From contig CAVZBX010000005.1 in the NCBI GenBank assembly GCA_963773655.1, positions 62,001-126,000 on the forward strand: a DNA stretch of 64,000 nt, in the 5' to 3' direction. The position numbers were made by a program, and so were the translations under genes. Numbering within the stretch: position 1 is the first letter of the stretch; every line of letters starts with the position of its first letter. The notes under the pieces are model-generated. The model was not told the DNA's origin. It saw only the letters and a list, made by a program, of their open reading frames with translations, and made no database searches. This document shows positions 40,394 through 50,328 of this stretch, piece by piece. Source of the DNA: DASSQJ01 sp963773655 (lineage in GTDB: Bacteria > Actinomycetota > Actinomycetes > Actinomycetales > Dermatophilaceae).

Positions 40394-40515
40394 GCGCCAT
40401 CGCGGCGGTCAGGCGCGCGGCTTCGCCCACGCAGACCGTGGGACCCACCGCATCTCGCGGACGAGATGCGGTCCAGCCGCGCGCCGTCGCTGCGCTCAGG
40501 CGCGCGGCTTCTCCC
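40394..40515. repeat. Direct repeat of the infB 3' end
   Basis: Bases 40394-40428 and 40481-40515 match at 31 of 35 positions. The second copy is the end of infB, including its stop (EKPRA-stop). A GAGATGCGG element also recurs at the matching flank. It is a partial tail duplication downstream of infB, with about 20 extra bases inserted. Confidence 0.75.
40448..40471 (-). terminator. Hairpin downstream of infB
   Basis: CCGCATCTCG (40448-40457) and CGAGATGCGG (40462-40471) form a perfect 10-bp stem with a 4-base loop, 24 bases past the infB stop on the minus strand. No U tract follows, so termination would rely on the stem or on Rho. Confidence 0.5.
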
Positions 40516-43309
40516 GCATCTCGTAGGTGGTGATGAGGTCACCGAGCTGGAGGTCGTTGTGGCTGCCGAGGTTGATGCCGCACTCGAAGCCCTCACGGAC
40601 CTCGGTGACATCGTCCTTGAACCGGCGCAGACCGGCCACCTCGATGTTCTCGGCGATGACCACCCCGTCGCGGGTGATCCGCGCCCTGGTGCCACGACGG
40701 ATCTCGCCGCTGCGGACGATCGACCCGGCGATGTTGCCGAACTTGCTCGAGCGGAAGATCTCGCGGATCTCGGCGGACCCGAGCTCGACCTCCTCGAACT
40801 CCGGCTTGAGCATGCCCTTGAGCGCCTGCTCGATCTCCTCGATCGCCTGGTAGATGACCGAGTAGTACCGGATCTCGACGCCCTCGCGCTCGGCGACCTC
40901 GGCGTTCTGGCCCTCGGCCCGCACGTTGAAGCCGATGATGATCGCGTTGGACGCCATCGCGAGGTTGATGTTGTTCAGCGTGATCGCGCCGACGCCGCGG
41001 TCGATGATCCGCAGGTCGACCTCCTCGCCGACGTCGATCTGCAGCAGCGCGTCCTCGAGTGCCTCGACCGAACCCGACACATCGCCCTTGAGGATGAGGT
41101 TGAGCGTGTCGACCTTGCCCTGCGCGAGCGCCTCGTTGAGGTCCTCGAGGGAGATGCGCTTGCGGGCCTTGGCCAGCGAGGCCTGGCGGTCGGCCGCCTC
41201 GCGCTTCTCGGCGATCTGCCGGGCGGTGCGGTCGTCGGGGGCGACGACGAAGGTGTCGCCGGCCCGCGGGACCGAGGACAGCCCGAGCACCTGGACCGGA
41301 CGCGACGGCCCGGCCTCCTCGACGTTCTGTCCGTGCTCGTCGAGCATCGCACGCACCCGGCCGTGCGAGGACCCGGCGACGATGGCGTCGCCGACCCGCA
41401 GGGTGCCGGACTGGATGAGCACGGTCGCCGTGGCACCACGGCCCTTGTCGAGGTTGGCCTCGATCGCCACGCCGCGGGCGTCGCGGTCGGGGTTGGCCCG
41501 CAGGTCCAGTGCCGCGTCCGCGGTGAGCAGGACCGCCTCGAGCAGCGAGTCGATGTTCTGCCCCTGCTTCGCGGAGACGTCGACGAACATCGTCTCGCCG
41601 CCGTACTCCTCGGCGACGAGGTTGTACTCGGTGAGCTGCTGGCGGACCTTCTGCGGGTTGGCACCCTCGACGTCGACCTTGTTGACGGCGACGACGATCG
41701 GCACGTCGGCCGCCTGGGCGTGGTTGAGCGCCTCGACGGTCTGCGGCATCACACCGTCGTCGGCGGCGACGACGAGGATCGCGATGTCGGTGACCTTCGC
41801 GCCACGGGCACGCATGGCCGTGAAGGCCTCGTGACCCGGGGTGTCGATGAAGGTGATCGGCCGGTCGAGGTCCTCGAAGTCCTTGTGGATCTGGTAGGCG
41901 CCGATGTGCTGGGTGATGCCACCGGCCTCCTTCCCGGCCACGTCCTCGTTGCGGATCGCGTCGAGCAGGCGGGTCTTGCCGTGGTCGACGTGGCCCATGA
42001 CCGTGACGACCGGCGGACGGGCCTCGAGGTCCTCGGCCTCCTCGGTGTCGATCCCGACGTCGAGGTCGATGTCGAAGGAGTCGTAGAGCTCGCGCTCCTC
42101 CTCCTCGGGGCTGACCATCCGGATGTCGTACCCGAGCTCGGAGCCGAGCACCTTGAAGGTGTCCTCGTCCAGGCTCTGGGTGGCGGTGGCCATCTCACCG
42201 AGGTGGAACAGCACGGTGACGAGCGACGCGGGGTTCGCGTCGATCTTGTCGGCGAAGTCGCTGAGGCTCGCGCCCTGGCGGACCCGGATGACGGTGGAGC
42301 CGTCACCCCTGGGCACGGAGACGCCGCCGATGCTCGGCGCCTGCATCTCCTCGAACTCCTGGCGCTTGGCCCGCTTGGACTTCCGCCCCCGCTGGGGACG
42401 GCCACCGCCGCGACCGAACGCGCCCTGGGTGGAGCCACGCCCGCCGCGGCCGCCGGGGCCACCGGGACGGCCGCCGAAGCCACCGCCGCCGGGGCGGGCG
42501 GCACCACCGGCGCCGGGACGGCCGCGGGTGGGCCGGTCGCCGGGACGGGCGACGGCGCTGCGGTCGGGCATCATGCCCGGGCTCGGCCGGACACCGCCCG
42601 GCCGGGGCCCGCCGGGGCCCGCGCTGCCACCCGGCCGGGGACCGGGTCGGCTCTGCGGACGCGGCATCCCCTGGCTCGGGGCGAACGGGTTGTTGCCGGG
42701 GCGCGCCTCGCGGCTGCGGCCCATGCCCTGGCTCTGGGCGTACGGGTTGTTGCCCGGGCGCGGACCCGCAGGACGCGGGGCCGGGCGGGGACCGCCGGGA
42801 CGCGGCGCGGAGCCGCCCTCCCGAGCGGCGGGCGCTGCCGAACCGCCCTCACGGGCGGCCGGCGCCTCGGGCGCCGACGGGGCGGCCGGGGCCGACGGGG
42901 TGGCGGGTCCGGGCGTGGGACGCGTCGGCGCCTCCGGCGCGGACGCGGCCGGGGCCTGGGGTGCCGGCGTGGCCGGAGCCTGCGGGGCCAAGGGGGCCGA
43001 GGGGGCCGAGGGGGCCGCGGGAGCGGCGGGGGCCTCGGTGGGCGCGGCCGGTGCGGCCGGTGCGGCGGGGGCCGGCGCGGCGGGAGCCGGGGCAGCCGTG
43101 GCGGGTGCCGCCTTCGTGGCCGCGGGCCTGGCCGCCGGTGCCTCGGTCTTCTCGACCGGGAACTTCTCGTTGTAGCGCCGGACGACCGGCGCCTCGATGG
43201 TTGAGCTGGCGCTCTTGACGTACTCGCCCATTTCGTTGAGGCGCTGGAGGACGACCTTGCTCGTCTCTCCGCGCTCCTTCGCGAGTGCGCTCACACGGAC
43301 TTTCGACAC
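40496..43309 (-). CDS. infB: Translation initiation factor IF-2
   Basis: A 937-residue IF-2, the GTPase that brings fMet-tRNA to the 30S subunit. The N-terminal IF2-N motif MSKVRVSALAKERG is followed by a very long Pro/Ala then Gly/Arg-rich linker (about 50-330), with duplicated segments such as RPGNNPYAQSQGMGR and RPGNNPFAPSQGMPR. The G domain has GHVDHGKT, DTPGHEAF and NKVD; IF2 C1 and C2 domains follow. The GTG start has AGGAGA upstream. It is the last gene of rimP-nusA-ylxR-infB; rbfA is displaced by an opposite-strand cassette. Confidence 0.98.
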   Translation of the reverse strand: MSKVRVSALAKERGETSKVVLQRLNEMGEYVKSASSTIEAPVVRRYNEKFPVEKTEAPAARPAATKAAPATAAPAPAAPAPAAPAAPAAPTEAPAAPAAPSAPSAPLAPQAPATPAPQAPAASAPEAPTRPTPGPATPSAPAAPSAPEAPAAREGGSAAPAAREGGSAPRPGGPRPAPRPAGPRPGNNPYAQSQGMGRSREARPGNNPFAPSQGMPRPQSRPGPRPGGSAGPGGPRPGGVRPSPGMMPDRSAVARPGDRPTRGRPGAGGAARPGGGGFGGRPGGPGGRGGRGSTQGAFGRGGGRPQRGRKSKRAKRQEFEEMQAPSIGGVSVPRGDGSTVIRVRQGASLSDFADKIDANPASLVTVLFHLGEMATATQSLDEDTFKVLGSELGYDIRMVSPEEEERELYDSFDIDLDVGIDTEEAEDLEARPPVVTVMGHVDHGKTRLLDAIRNEDVAGKEAGGITQHIGAYQIHKDFEDLDRPITFIDTPGHEAFTAMRARGAKVTDIAILVVAADDGVMPQTVEALNHAQAADVPIVVAVNKVDVEGANPQKVRQQLTEYNLVAEEYGGETMFVDVSAKQGQNIDSLLEAVLLTADAALDLRANPDRDARGVAIEANLDKGRGATATVLIQSGTLRVGDAIVAGSSHGRVRAMLDEHGQNVEEAGPSRPVQVLGLSSVPRAGDTFVVAPDDRTARQIAEKREAADRQASLAKARKRISLEDLNEALAQGKVDTLNLILKGDVSGSVEALEDALLQIDVGEEVDLRIIDRGVGAITLNNINLAMASNAIIIGFNVRAEGQNAEVAEREGVEIRYYSVIYQAIEEIEQALKGMLKPEFEEVELGSAEIREIFRSSKFGNIAGSIVRSGEIRRGTRARITRDGVVIAENIEVAGLRRFKDDVTEVREGFECGINLGSHNDLQLGDLITTYEMREKPRA

Positions 43310-43402
43310 ATCTCTCCTGTCCAGGTCCGTGCCGGGCGGCGCGGACCGTCGTTACAGCTGGGGGGTGCTCATCGCTGAGTACTCATCGGGTGCTCATCGC
43401 GT

Positions 43403-43741
43403 TCAAACCCGCTTCCGGTCGGGGTCCTTCTCTGACGGTTCGCCCTGCGCGAGGTCCGCGACCCATCCGGCCACGAGCGTGGTGTCCGGTCCCGCGCTGC
43501 TGCGCAGCGCGCGCCCGAACGCCTTGCGGCGGACGGCGAGGTCGAGGCACGAGACGTCCGGGTGCAGCCAGGCGCCACGCCCCGGTCGACGGCGCTCGGG
43601 ATCGGGGACGACGACGGGACGGCCGTCCTCTCCCAACCCGAGAACCACTCGCAGGAGGACCGACCGGCTATCCGCCCCACGACACCCGACGCACGTGCGC
43701 ACGGGTCCAGCGGGCCGGAGTCCAGTCCGGTCGGCTCGCAC
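43403..43741 (-). CDS. ylxR: YlxR (DUF448) RNA-binding protein
   Basis: A 112-residue YlxR protein. The signature PVRTCVGCRGADSRSVLLRVV and RRPGRGAWLHPDVSCLDLAVRRKAFGRAL match DUF448, a small RNA-binding fold between nusA and infB in many bacteria; its role in ribosome assembly or RNase P modulation is debated. The GTG start at 43741 lies 11 bases after the nusA stop. The next conserved start would be too close to the CVGC motif. Confidence 0.9.
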   Translation of the reverse strand: MRADRTGLRPAGPVRTCVGCRGADSRSVLLRVVLGLGEDGRPVVVPDPERRRPGRGAWLHPDVSCLDLAVRRKAFGRALRSSAGPDTTLVAGWVADLAQGEPSEKDPDRKRV

Positions 43742-43752
43742 CAGTCTAACGC

Positions 43753-44814
43753 CTACGCGGGGTCGGGCGCGTCCCCGGCGCCCTTGGGGGGGCGGTCCGG
43801 GTCGGTGTCGGGGCGGATGTCGATGCGCCAGCCGGTGAGCTTGGCGGCGAGCCGGGCGTTCTGTCCCTCCCGGCCGATGGCCAGCGAGAGCTGGTAGTCG
43901 GGGACGACGACGCGCGCCGCGCGCTGCCGCGGGTCGACCACCTCGACCGAGGAGACCCGGGCCGGGGAGAGCGCCGCCGCGATGAACTCGGCGGGCTCCT
44001 CGGAGTAGTCGACGATGTCGATCTTCTCCCCCTGGAGCTCGGCCATGACGGCCCGGACCCGCTGCCCCATCGGCCCGATGCACGCACCCTTGGCGTTCAG
44101 CCCCGGCACCGTGGAGTGCACGGCGATCTTGGTGCGGTGGCCGGCCTCGCGCGCCAGGGCGGCGATCTCGACGCTGCCGTCGGCGATCTCCGGCACCTCG
44201 AGGGCGAACAGCTTGCGGACCAGGTTGGGGTGGGTGCGCGAGAGGCCGATCTGCGGGCCGCGCGGGCCCCGCTTGACCGAGACGACGAAGGTGCGCAGCC
44301 GCTGCCCGTGCTGGTAGCTCTCGCCGGGCACCTGCTCGGCGGCCGGGAGGATCCCCTCGACGCTGCCGAAGTCGACGGTCACGTGGCGCGGGTCCGGGCT
44401 CTGCTGCACCACCCCGGCGACGATGTCGCCCTCGCGCCCGCGGAAGTCGCCGAGGATCGCGTCGTCCTCGATGTCGCGCAGTCGCTGGACGATGACCTGC
44501 CGCGCGGTGGCCGCCGCCACCCGGCCGAAGCCGGTCGGGGTGTCGTCGAACTCCGGCCCGAGCTCGCGGGTGGGGCGCGCGGGGTTGCCCTCGTCGTCGA
44601 CGGCGCCCTCCGGAGCCGGGGTCTCGGTCTCCTCCCGGGCCCAGATGACGACGTGCCCGGACTTGCGGTCGAGCTCGGCGCGGGCGTGGCGGTAGTGGCC
44701 CTCGGTGCGCTGGTAGGCGAGCAGGAGGGCCTGCTCGATGGCGGGGATCAGGACGTCGAGGGAGATGCCGCGCTCGCGCTCGAGCGCCCGCAGCGCGGCC
44801 AGGTCGATGTCCAT
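43753..44814 (-). CDS. nusA: Transcription termination/antitermination factor NusA
   Basis: A 353-residue NusA. The N-terminal RNA-polymerase-binding domain (about 1-130) is followed by an S1 domain (DIVAGVVQQSPDPRHVTVDFG) and two KH domains, with AKGACIGPMGQRVRAVMAEL and LAIGREGQNARLAAKLTGWRIDI. It lacks the C-terminal acidic repeats of E. coli NusA, as expected in actinobacteria. AAGGAG precedes the ATG. It starts three bases after the rimP stop and is probably translationally coupled. Confidence 0.97.
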   Translation of the reverse strand: MDIDLAALRALERERGISLDVLIPAIEQALLLAYQRTEGHYRHARAELDRKSGHVVIWAREETETPAPEGAVDDEGNPARPTRELGPEFDDTPTGFGRVAAATARQVIVQRLRDIEDDAILGDFRGREGDIVAGVVQQSPDPRHVTVDFGSVEGILPAAEQVPGESYQHGQRLRTFVVSVKRGPRGPQIGLSRTHPNLVRKLFALEVPEIADGSVEIAALAREAGHRTKIAVHSTVPGLNAKGACIGPMGQRVRAVMAELQGEKIDIVDYSEEPAEFIAAALSPARVSSVEVVDPRQRAARVVVPDYQLSLAIGREGQNARLAAKLTGWRIDIRPDTDPDRPPKGAGDAPDPA

Positions 44815-44816
44815 GG

Positions 44817-45335
44817 TCAGCTCTCCTTGCTCTCGTCGGCGCGGGTGAACTCGACCTGCACCACAGCGCGGTCGACCTCGACGTACGGGACGGTGACCTG
44901 CCGGGCGGGGGAGGTCCTCGTCGCCGGCACCTCGAGGGTCACCGACTCCCCGCCGGCCTCGAGCACCCGGCCGGTGGTCTCGGCGCCGGCGTGCTGCACG
45001 GCGAGGAGGCGGCCGACGTTGCGGCGGAAGTGGCGGGGGGAGGTGAGCGGCCGCCCGACCCCCGGGGAGGAGACCTCGAGCGTGTAGGGCTGCTCCCCCA
45101 AGACGTCGGAGGCGTCCAGGGCGTCGCCGACCACCCGGGTCGCGTCGGCGACCTCGTCCAGGGTGAGCGGGTCGACCGGCTCGGTGACGGTGCCGACGTC
45201 CCCCAGGTCGCGGTCGAGCAGCACCCGCACCACCCGTCGCCTGCCGGCCGGCGTGACGGTGACGTCCTCGAGGACGAACGGCTGCGTCCTGAGCGCGTCC
45301 TCGAGGACGGGTCGGACGCGGTCGGCGGTGGTCAT
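44817..45335 (-). CDS. rimP: Ribosome maturation factor RimP
   Basis: A 172-residue 30S assembly factor. Family blocks are FVLEDVTVTPAGRRRVVRVLLD, YTLEVSSPGVGRPLTSPRHFRRNVGR and a C-terminal SH3-like half VTVPYVEVDRAVVQVEF. It is the first gene of rimP-nusA-ylxR-infB. A GAAGGGCAGG site precedes the ATG at 45335. A DUF4439-like gene diverges upstream, about 110 bases away, as in many actinobacteria. Confidence 0.94.
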   Translation of the reverse strand: MTTADRVRPVLEDALRTQPFVLEDVTVTPAGRRRVVRVLLDRDLGDVGTVTEPVDPLTLDEVADATRVVGDALDASDVLGEQPYTLEVSSPGVGRPLTSPRHFRRNVGRLLAVQHAGAETTGRVLEAGGESVTLEVPATRTSPARQVTVPYVEVDRAVVQVEFTRADESKES

Positions 45336-45447
45336 CCTGCCCTTCCCTCTCTGGAGTTCTCCGGCGCCGCCTGGGGCGCAGGACCACCATAGGCCACCCC
45401 CGGCGGGCCGCCACCCCACCGTCCCGGGGAGGCCTGGTGGCCGTGGG

Positions 45448-46425
45448 ATGATGCCGTGCATGCGGGAGGGAGGCGTGCCCGGCCCCGGGCGCCGGGCGCT
45501 CCTGCTGGGCGTCCTCGCCGCCCCGGTGCTGCTCACGGGCTGCGACGTCGTGCTCGAGGCCGACGCCCCCCCGGTCCCGCTCGTCCCCACGCGCGAGCCC
45601 GTGCCGGGCGAGGAGGCGCTGACCGCGCTGACCCGCGCCTGCGCCGGGCTCGCCGACCACGCCGCGGCCACTCCCGGCGCGCTCCCCGCCGCCCTGGTCC
45701 CCGTCCACCGGCGGCAGCACACGGTGCTCCGCACCACCCTGGTCCGGCTGGGGGTGCCCCTCGCCGTCGTCGACGGGAAACCCGACCGGGAGGCGTCCGG
45801 CGCCCCCACGGCCACCGGGAGCCCCGGGCCGTCACCGTCGGCCTGCGCGGGCCGCCGTCGCCGCGCTCGGGCGAGGCGGAGGGCGCGGCGGCCACCGGGG
45901 TGCTCGCCCTCACCGGTGTCGAGGAGGAGCTGCGCGACCCCGTGCTCTCCCTGCACGCACAGCGCTTCGCCGCCGCGGTGCTGCTCACCGGCCGGGCCCC
46001 CGTCGTGGCGGGCGAGCCCGTCGCGTCCGAGGTCGTCGAGGAGCTGGTGGCGCGGACCCGGGGCGCCCGGTACCTCCTCGAGGTCGTCGGGGCGCCGCAG
46101 CACGGGCGCGGCCCGCCGGAGGGCCCGGACCACGCTGGCGGCCCTCGACCGGCTGCTCGCCGACCAGGTCGCAGGCGGCTCGGGCCCGGAGGAGACGTTC
46201 GGCGTGCCGCTGCCCTTCGAGGTCCGCACCGCCCGCGACGCCACCCGCCTCGCCCGCCAGGCCCTGGCCGGGCTGCGCGGCGCCCACGGCTCCCGGCTCG
46301 CCGGGCTCCGTGAGGAGCACGGTGACGACGGGTGGACGGCGGCCACCCGGTGGCTCGGCACCGTCGAGGCCGAGTGCCACCGGTGGCGCCTCCCGCTCGA
46401 GCCGTTCCCGGGGCTCGACGGCTGA
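45448..46425 (+). pseudogene. DUF4439-like (ferritin-like) lipoprotein gene with two compensating frameshifts
   Basis: The N-terminal part has a signal and lipobox (RRALLLGVLAAPVLLTGC) and a helical segment to about residue 115. The expected middle helices, GVLALTGVEEELRDPVLSLH and VASEVVEELVARTRGARYL, are found only in another frame between about 45830 and 46105. The C-terminal helix region, RTTLAALDRLLADQ through RWLGTVEAECHRW, returns to the first frame. One base lost near 45782-45838 and one gained near 46100-46130 explain this. The first frame has no stop, so a 325-residue protein with a scrambled middle would still be made. The position next to rimP matches the family. Confidence 0.8.
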
Positions 46426-46462
46426 GGCCGCCCGAGCGCGGCCCGGCCCCTACGGTGGGGCG

Positions 46463-47380
46463 GTGCCACCCCCTCCCCGGGCCCCGTCCGCCGTGACGCT
46501 GCCGCCGGACTGGGTCGAGCAGGTCGCCGGCTACCCCGCCGAGGGCGGCCCGAGCGGCGCCGACTGGGTGCGGCAGGTGCCGCGTCTGGTCGCCGCCGGC
46601 CTGGAGCGGTGGGACCTCGACGTGGACGGCGCCCCCCGCACCGGGTGGACCGCGCTGGTCGTCCCGGTCCGCCGCGGTGACGAGCGGCTGGCCCTCAAGG
46701 TCACCTGGCCGCATCCCGAGGCGCGCCTCGAGCACCTCGCGCTGCGCCACTGGGACGGAGCGGGCGCGGTGCGGCTCGCGGCCGCGCACCCCGCGGGCGG
46801 CCTGCTGCTCCTCGAGCGGCTGGACGCCGACGAGGACCTCGGCGAGGTGCGGACCGACGAGGCCTGCGCCGTCATCGGCGGCCTGCTGGCCCGGCTCAAC
46901 GTCCCCGCGCCCCCGCAGGTGGAGACGGTCGCCGCCTACCTGCCGCCGCACCTGGAACGGATGGCGCGCCGCACCGCCGTGCCACGGCGCGTCACCGACC
47001 GCACCCAGGGCCTGGCCCGCGAGCTGCTCTCGGACCCCGGCCCCGGTCTGCTGCTCCACACCGACCTGCACTACGCGAACGTCCTGCGAGCCGCCGACGG
47101 GCGATGGCTGGCCATCGACCCCAAGCCGCTGTCCGGCCATCCCGGCTTCGAGCTGCTGCCCGCGCTGCGCAACCGCGCGGCCGAGCTGGGCACCGGGGCC
47201 GCCCTCCGCTGGTCGGTACGGCACCGGCTGGGGCTCCTCGCGGAGGCGGCAGGCGTCGACGAGGACGAGGCACGGGCCTGGTCGCTGCTGCGGGCCGGCC
47301 TCGAGACCAGCTGGGCGACCCTCGAGGGCGAGGACGCGATGACCCTGTGCGTCGCGCTCACCAAGGCACTCGACGACTGA
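46463..47380 (+). CDS. Aminoglycoside/hydroxyurea-type phosphotransferase (APH family)
   Basis: A 305-residue kinase-fold protein of the APH(6)/hydroxyurea-resistance group. The catalytic loop LLHTDLHYANVL near residue 200 carries the conserved His-x-Asp-x3-x-Asn pattern, and the metal-binding IDPKPLSGHPGFEL follows. Family members phosphorylate streptomycin-like aminoglycosides or small metabolites; chromosomal copies in actinobacteria often have unknown natural substrates. The GTG start at 46463 has no obvious ribosome-binding site. It stands just after the DUF4439-like gene and before a YyaL-like gene; resistance is possible but unproven. Confidence 0.85.
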   Translation: MPPPPRAPSAVTLPPDWVEQVAGYPAEGGPSGADWVRQVPRLVAAGLERWDLDVDGAPRTGWTALVVPVRRGDERLALKVTWPHPEARLEHLALRHWDGAGAVRLAAAHPAGGLLLLERLDADEDLGEVRTDEACAVIGGLLARLNVPAPPQVETVAAYLPPHLERMARRTAVPRRVTDRTQGLARELLSDPGPGLLLHTDLHYANVLRAADGRWLAIDPKPLSGHPGFELLPALRNRAAELGTGAALRWSVRHRLGLLAEAAGVDEDEARAWSLLRAGLETSWATLEGEDAMTLCVALTKALDD

Positions 47381-47406
47381 GCGGCCGCAGCACCTACGGT
47401 GGAGTG

Positions 47407-49416
<2,010 letters not shown>

Positions 49417-49461
49417 CGCCCCTGCAGCATCGGGCTCCGGGACCGCTGACCAGGTCCCCCA

Positions 49462-49534
49462 CGGATGCCGAGAGGCACAGAGGAGAGATCTGACGGAGGG
49501 TGGTGTCACTCCGCAGACCGCCTCTCGGCATCCG
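49462..49534. repeat. 15-bp perfect inverted repeat between convergent genes
   Basis: CGGATGCCGAGAGGC (49462-49476) recurs inverted at 49520-49534 with a 43-base spacer; inside it CGGAG and CTCCG can form a smaller stem. It lies between the ends of the plus-strand YyaL-like gene and the minus-strand Tat protein gene. It may be a bidirectional terminator or the ends of a small mobile remnant. Confidence 0.7.
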
Positions 49535-49650
49535 CCGGCCGGTAGACGGCGACGCCCGAAGGCCTCAGCGCCCCGGCCGGGTGGGAGCGGGTCTCCCCGC
49601 CACCACCGGCTTCACGAGGCGTCCGGTCGCCTCGTTGGTTGTCCGTCCTG

Positions 49651-50157
49651 CTAGTCGGCCGCCGGCGGGCAGTAGTTGCCGGACGCCGCCGTGCAGCACG
49701 GCTTGAACTCGCCGAACTCGTACACCCCGACGTACTCCTGTCCGTTGATCGTGTAGACCACGGTGAAGCACGTCATCCGGGAGTTGGTGCTGTCGCCCGC
49801 CAGGTCGTACGTGCTGGTGCCGACGCCCTGGTTCCACGAGTCACCCACGAGGCTTCCGTCGGGACGGTACGCACGGAGCCCCGTGAGCGGGTCACCCGTC
49901 CCGCACTCGGCGATGCTGACGATCGTGATGGTGGCCGGCTCCTGCAGCGTCACCTGCGTCTGCATGAAGTAGGTCCAGCTGTTCGATCCGGACTGACCGG
50001 GACCCTTGCAGCTGATCCCGGTGAACACGAGCGGACCACCGGACGCCGCCAAAGCGGGAGCTGCGGCGCTGACGGCGATGACCGGCACGGCCCACGCCGC
50101 GCCTCTCGCGATGGTGCGGCGGCTCGGCCGCACCTCAGACCCCTGCGATTGAGACAT
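49651..50157 (-). CDS. Tat-exported small Cys-containing protein, function unknown
   Basis: A 168-residue secreted protein. The N-terminus has a twin-arginine signal, SRRTIARGAAWAVPVIAVSA, ending AAPALA-A near residue 38, typical of small actinobacterial exported proteins. The mature part is beta-rich, with six cysteines: ISCK, AECG, MTCF, then KPCC and NYCPP near the end, suggesting disulfides. No family is recognised. Its codon choice and content (many Thr, Ser, Tyr, Asn) look less GC-extreme than the neighbours. The ATG at 50157 is preceded by about 170 bases shared with the end of the ApbE gene. Confidence 0.75.
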   Translation of the reverse strand: MSQSQGSEVRPSRRTIARGAAWAVPVIAVSAAAPALAASGGPLVFTGISCKGPGQSGSNSWTYFMQTQVTLQEPATITIVSIAECGTGDPLTGLRAYRPDGSLVGDSWNQGVGTSTYDLAGDSTNSRMTCFTVVYTINGQEYVGVYEFGEFKPCCTAASGNYCPPAAD

Positions 50158-50328
50158 GGCACAACCTCGATCTCACGCCGGGCTCCCCTGCTGAAACCCG
50201 AACTGAGTGGTGCTGAGACTACCAGCGCCCGGGTCCTCCACAAGTACCCTTTCGGGCCATTTTCGGAGGATGTCGCGCGGGTCACGGGACAGGTGGGAGA
50301 CCTGTCTGCTAGAGGGTCCCGATGCTCG

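Larger units (their letters stand above)
40138..40495. other. 358-base intergenic region with overlapping hairpins and an infB-tail copy
   Basis: The region between the convergent DyP and infB genes contains no convincing gene. It holds four hairpins: 40316-40360, 40354-40382, 40426-40442 and 40448-40471. The first two overlap by seven bases and cannot form together. It also has a partial direct repeat of the infB 3' end (40394-40428 against 40481-40515). It probably terminates both transcription units and marks the insertion site of the copper cassette. Confidence 0.75.

Noticed and set aside
40466..43204. Long plus-strand open frame antisense to infB
   Set aside because: It is a GC shadow of infB, with repetitive Leu/Asp/Val-rich text and no domain. 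It lacks a ribosome-binding site.
46463..47380. Acquired antibiotic-resistance gene
   Set aside because: The APH fold is clear, but there are no mobile signals around it and composition matches the host, so a resistance role is not claimed.
49462..49534. Insertion-sequence ends
   Set aside because: There is no transposase frame, no flanking target duplication and only a 43-base core, so a mobile element cannot be supported beyond a speculative remnant.
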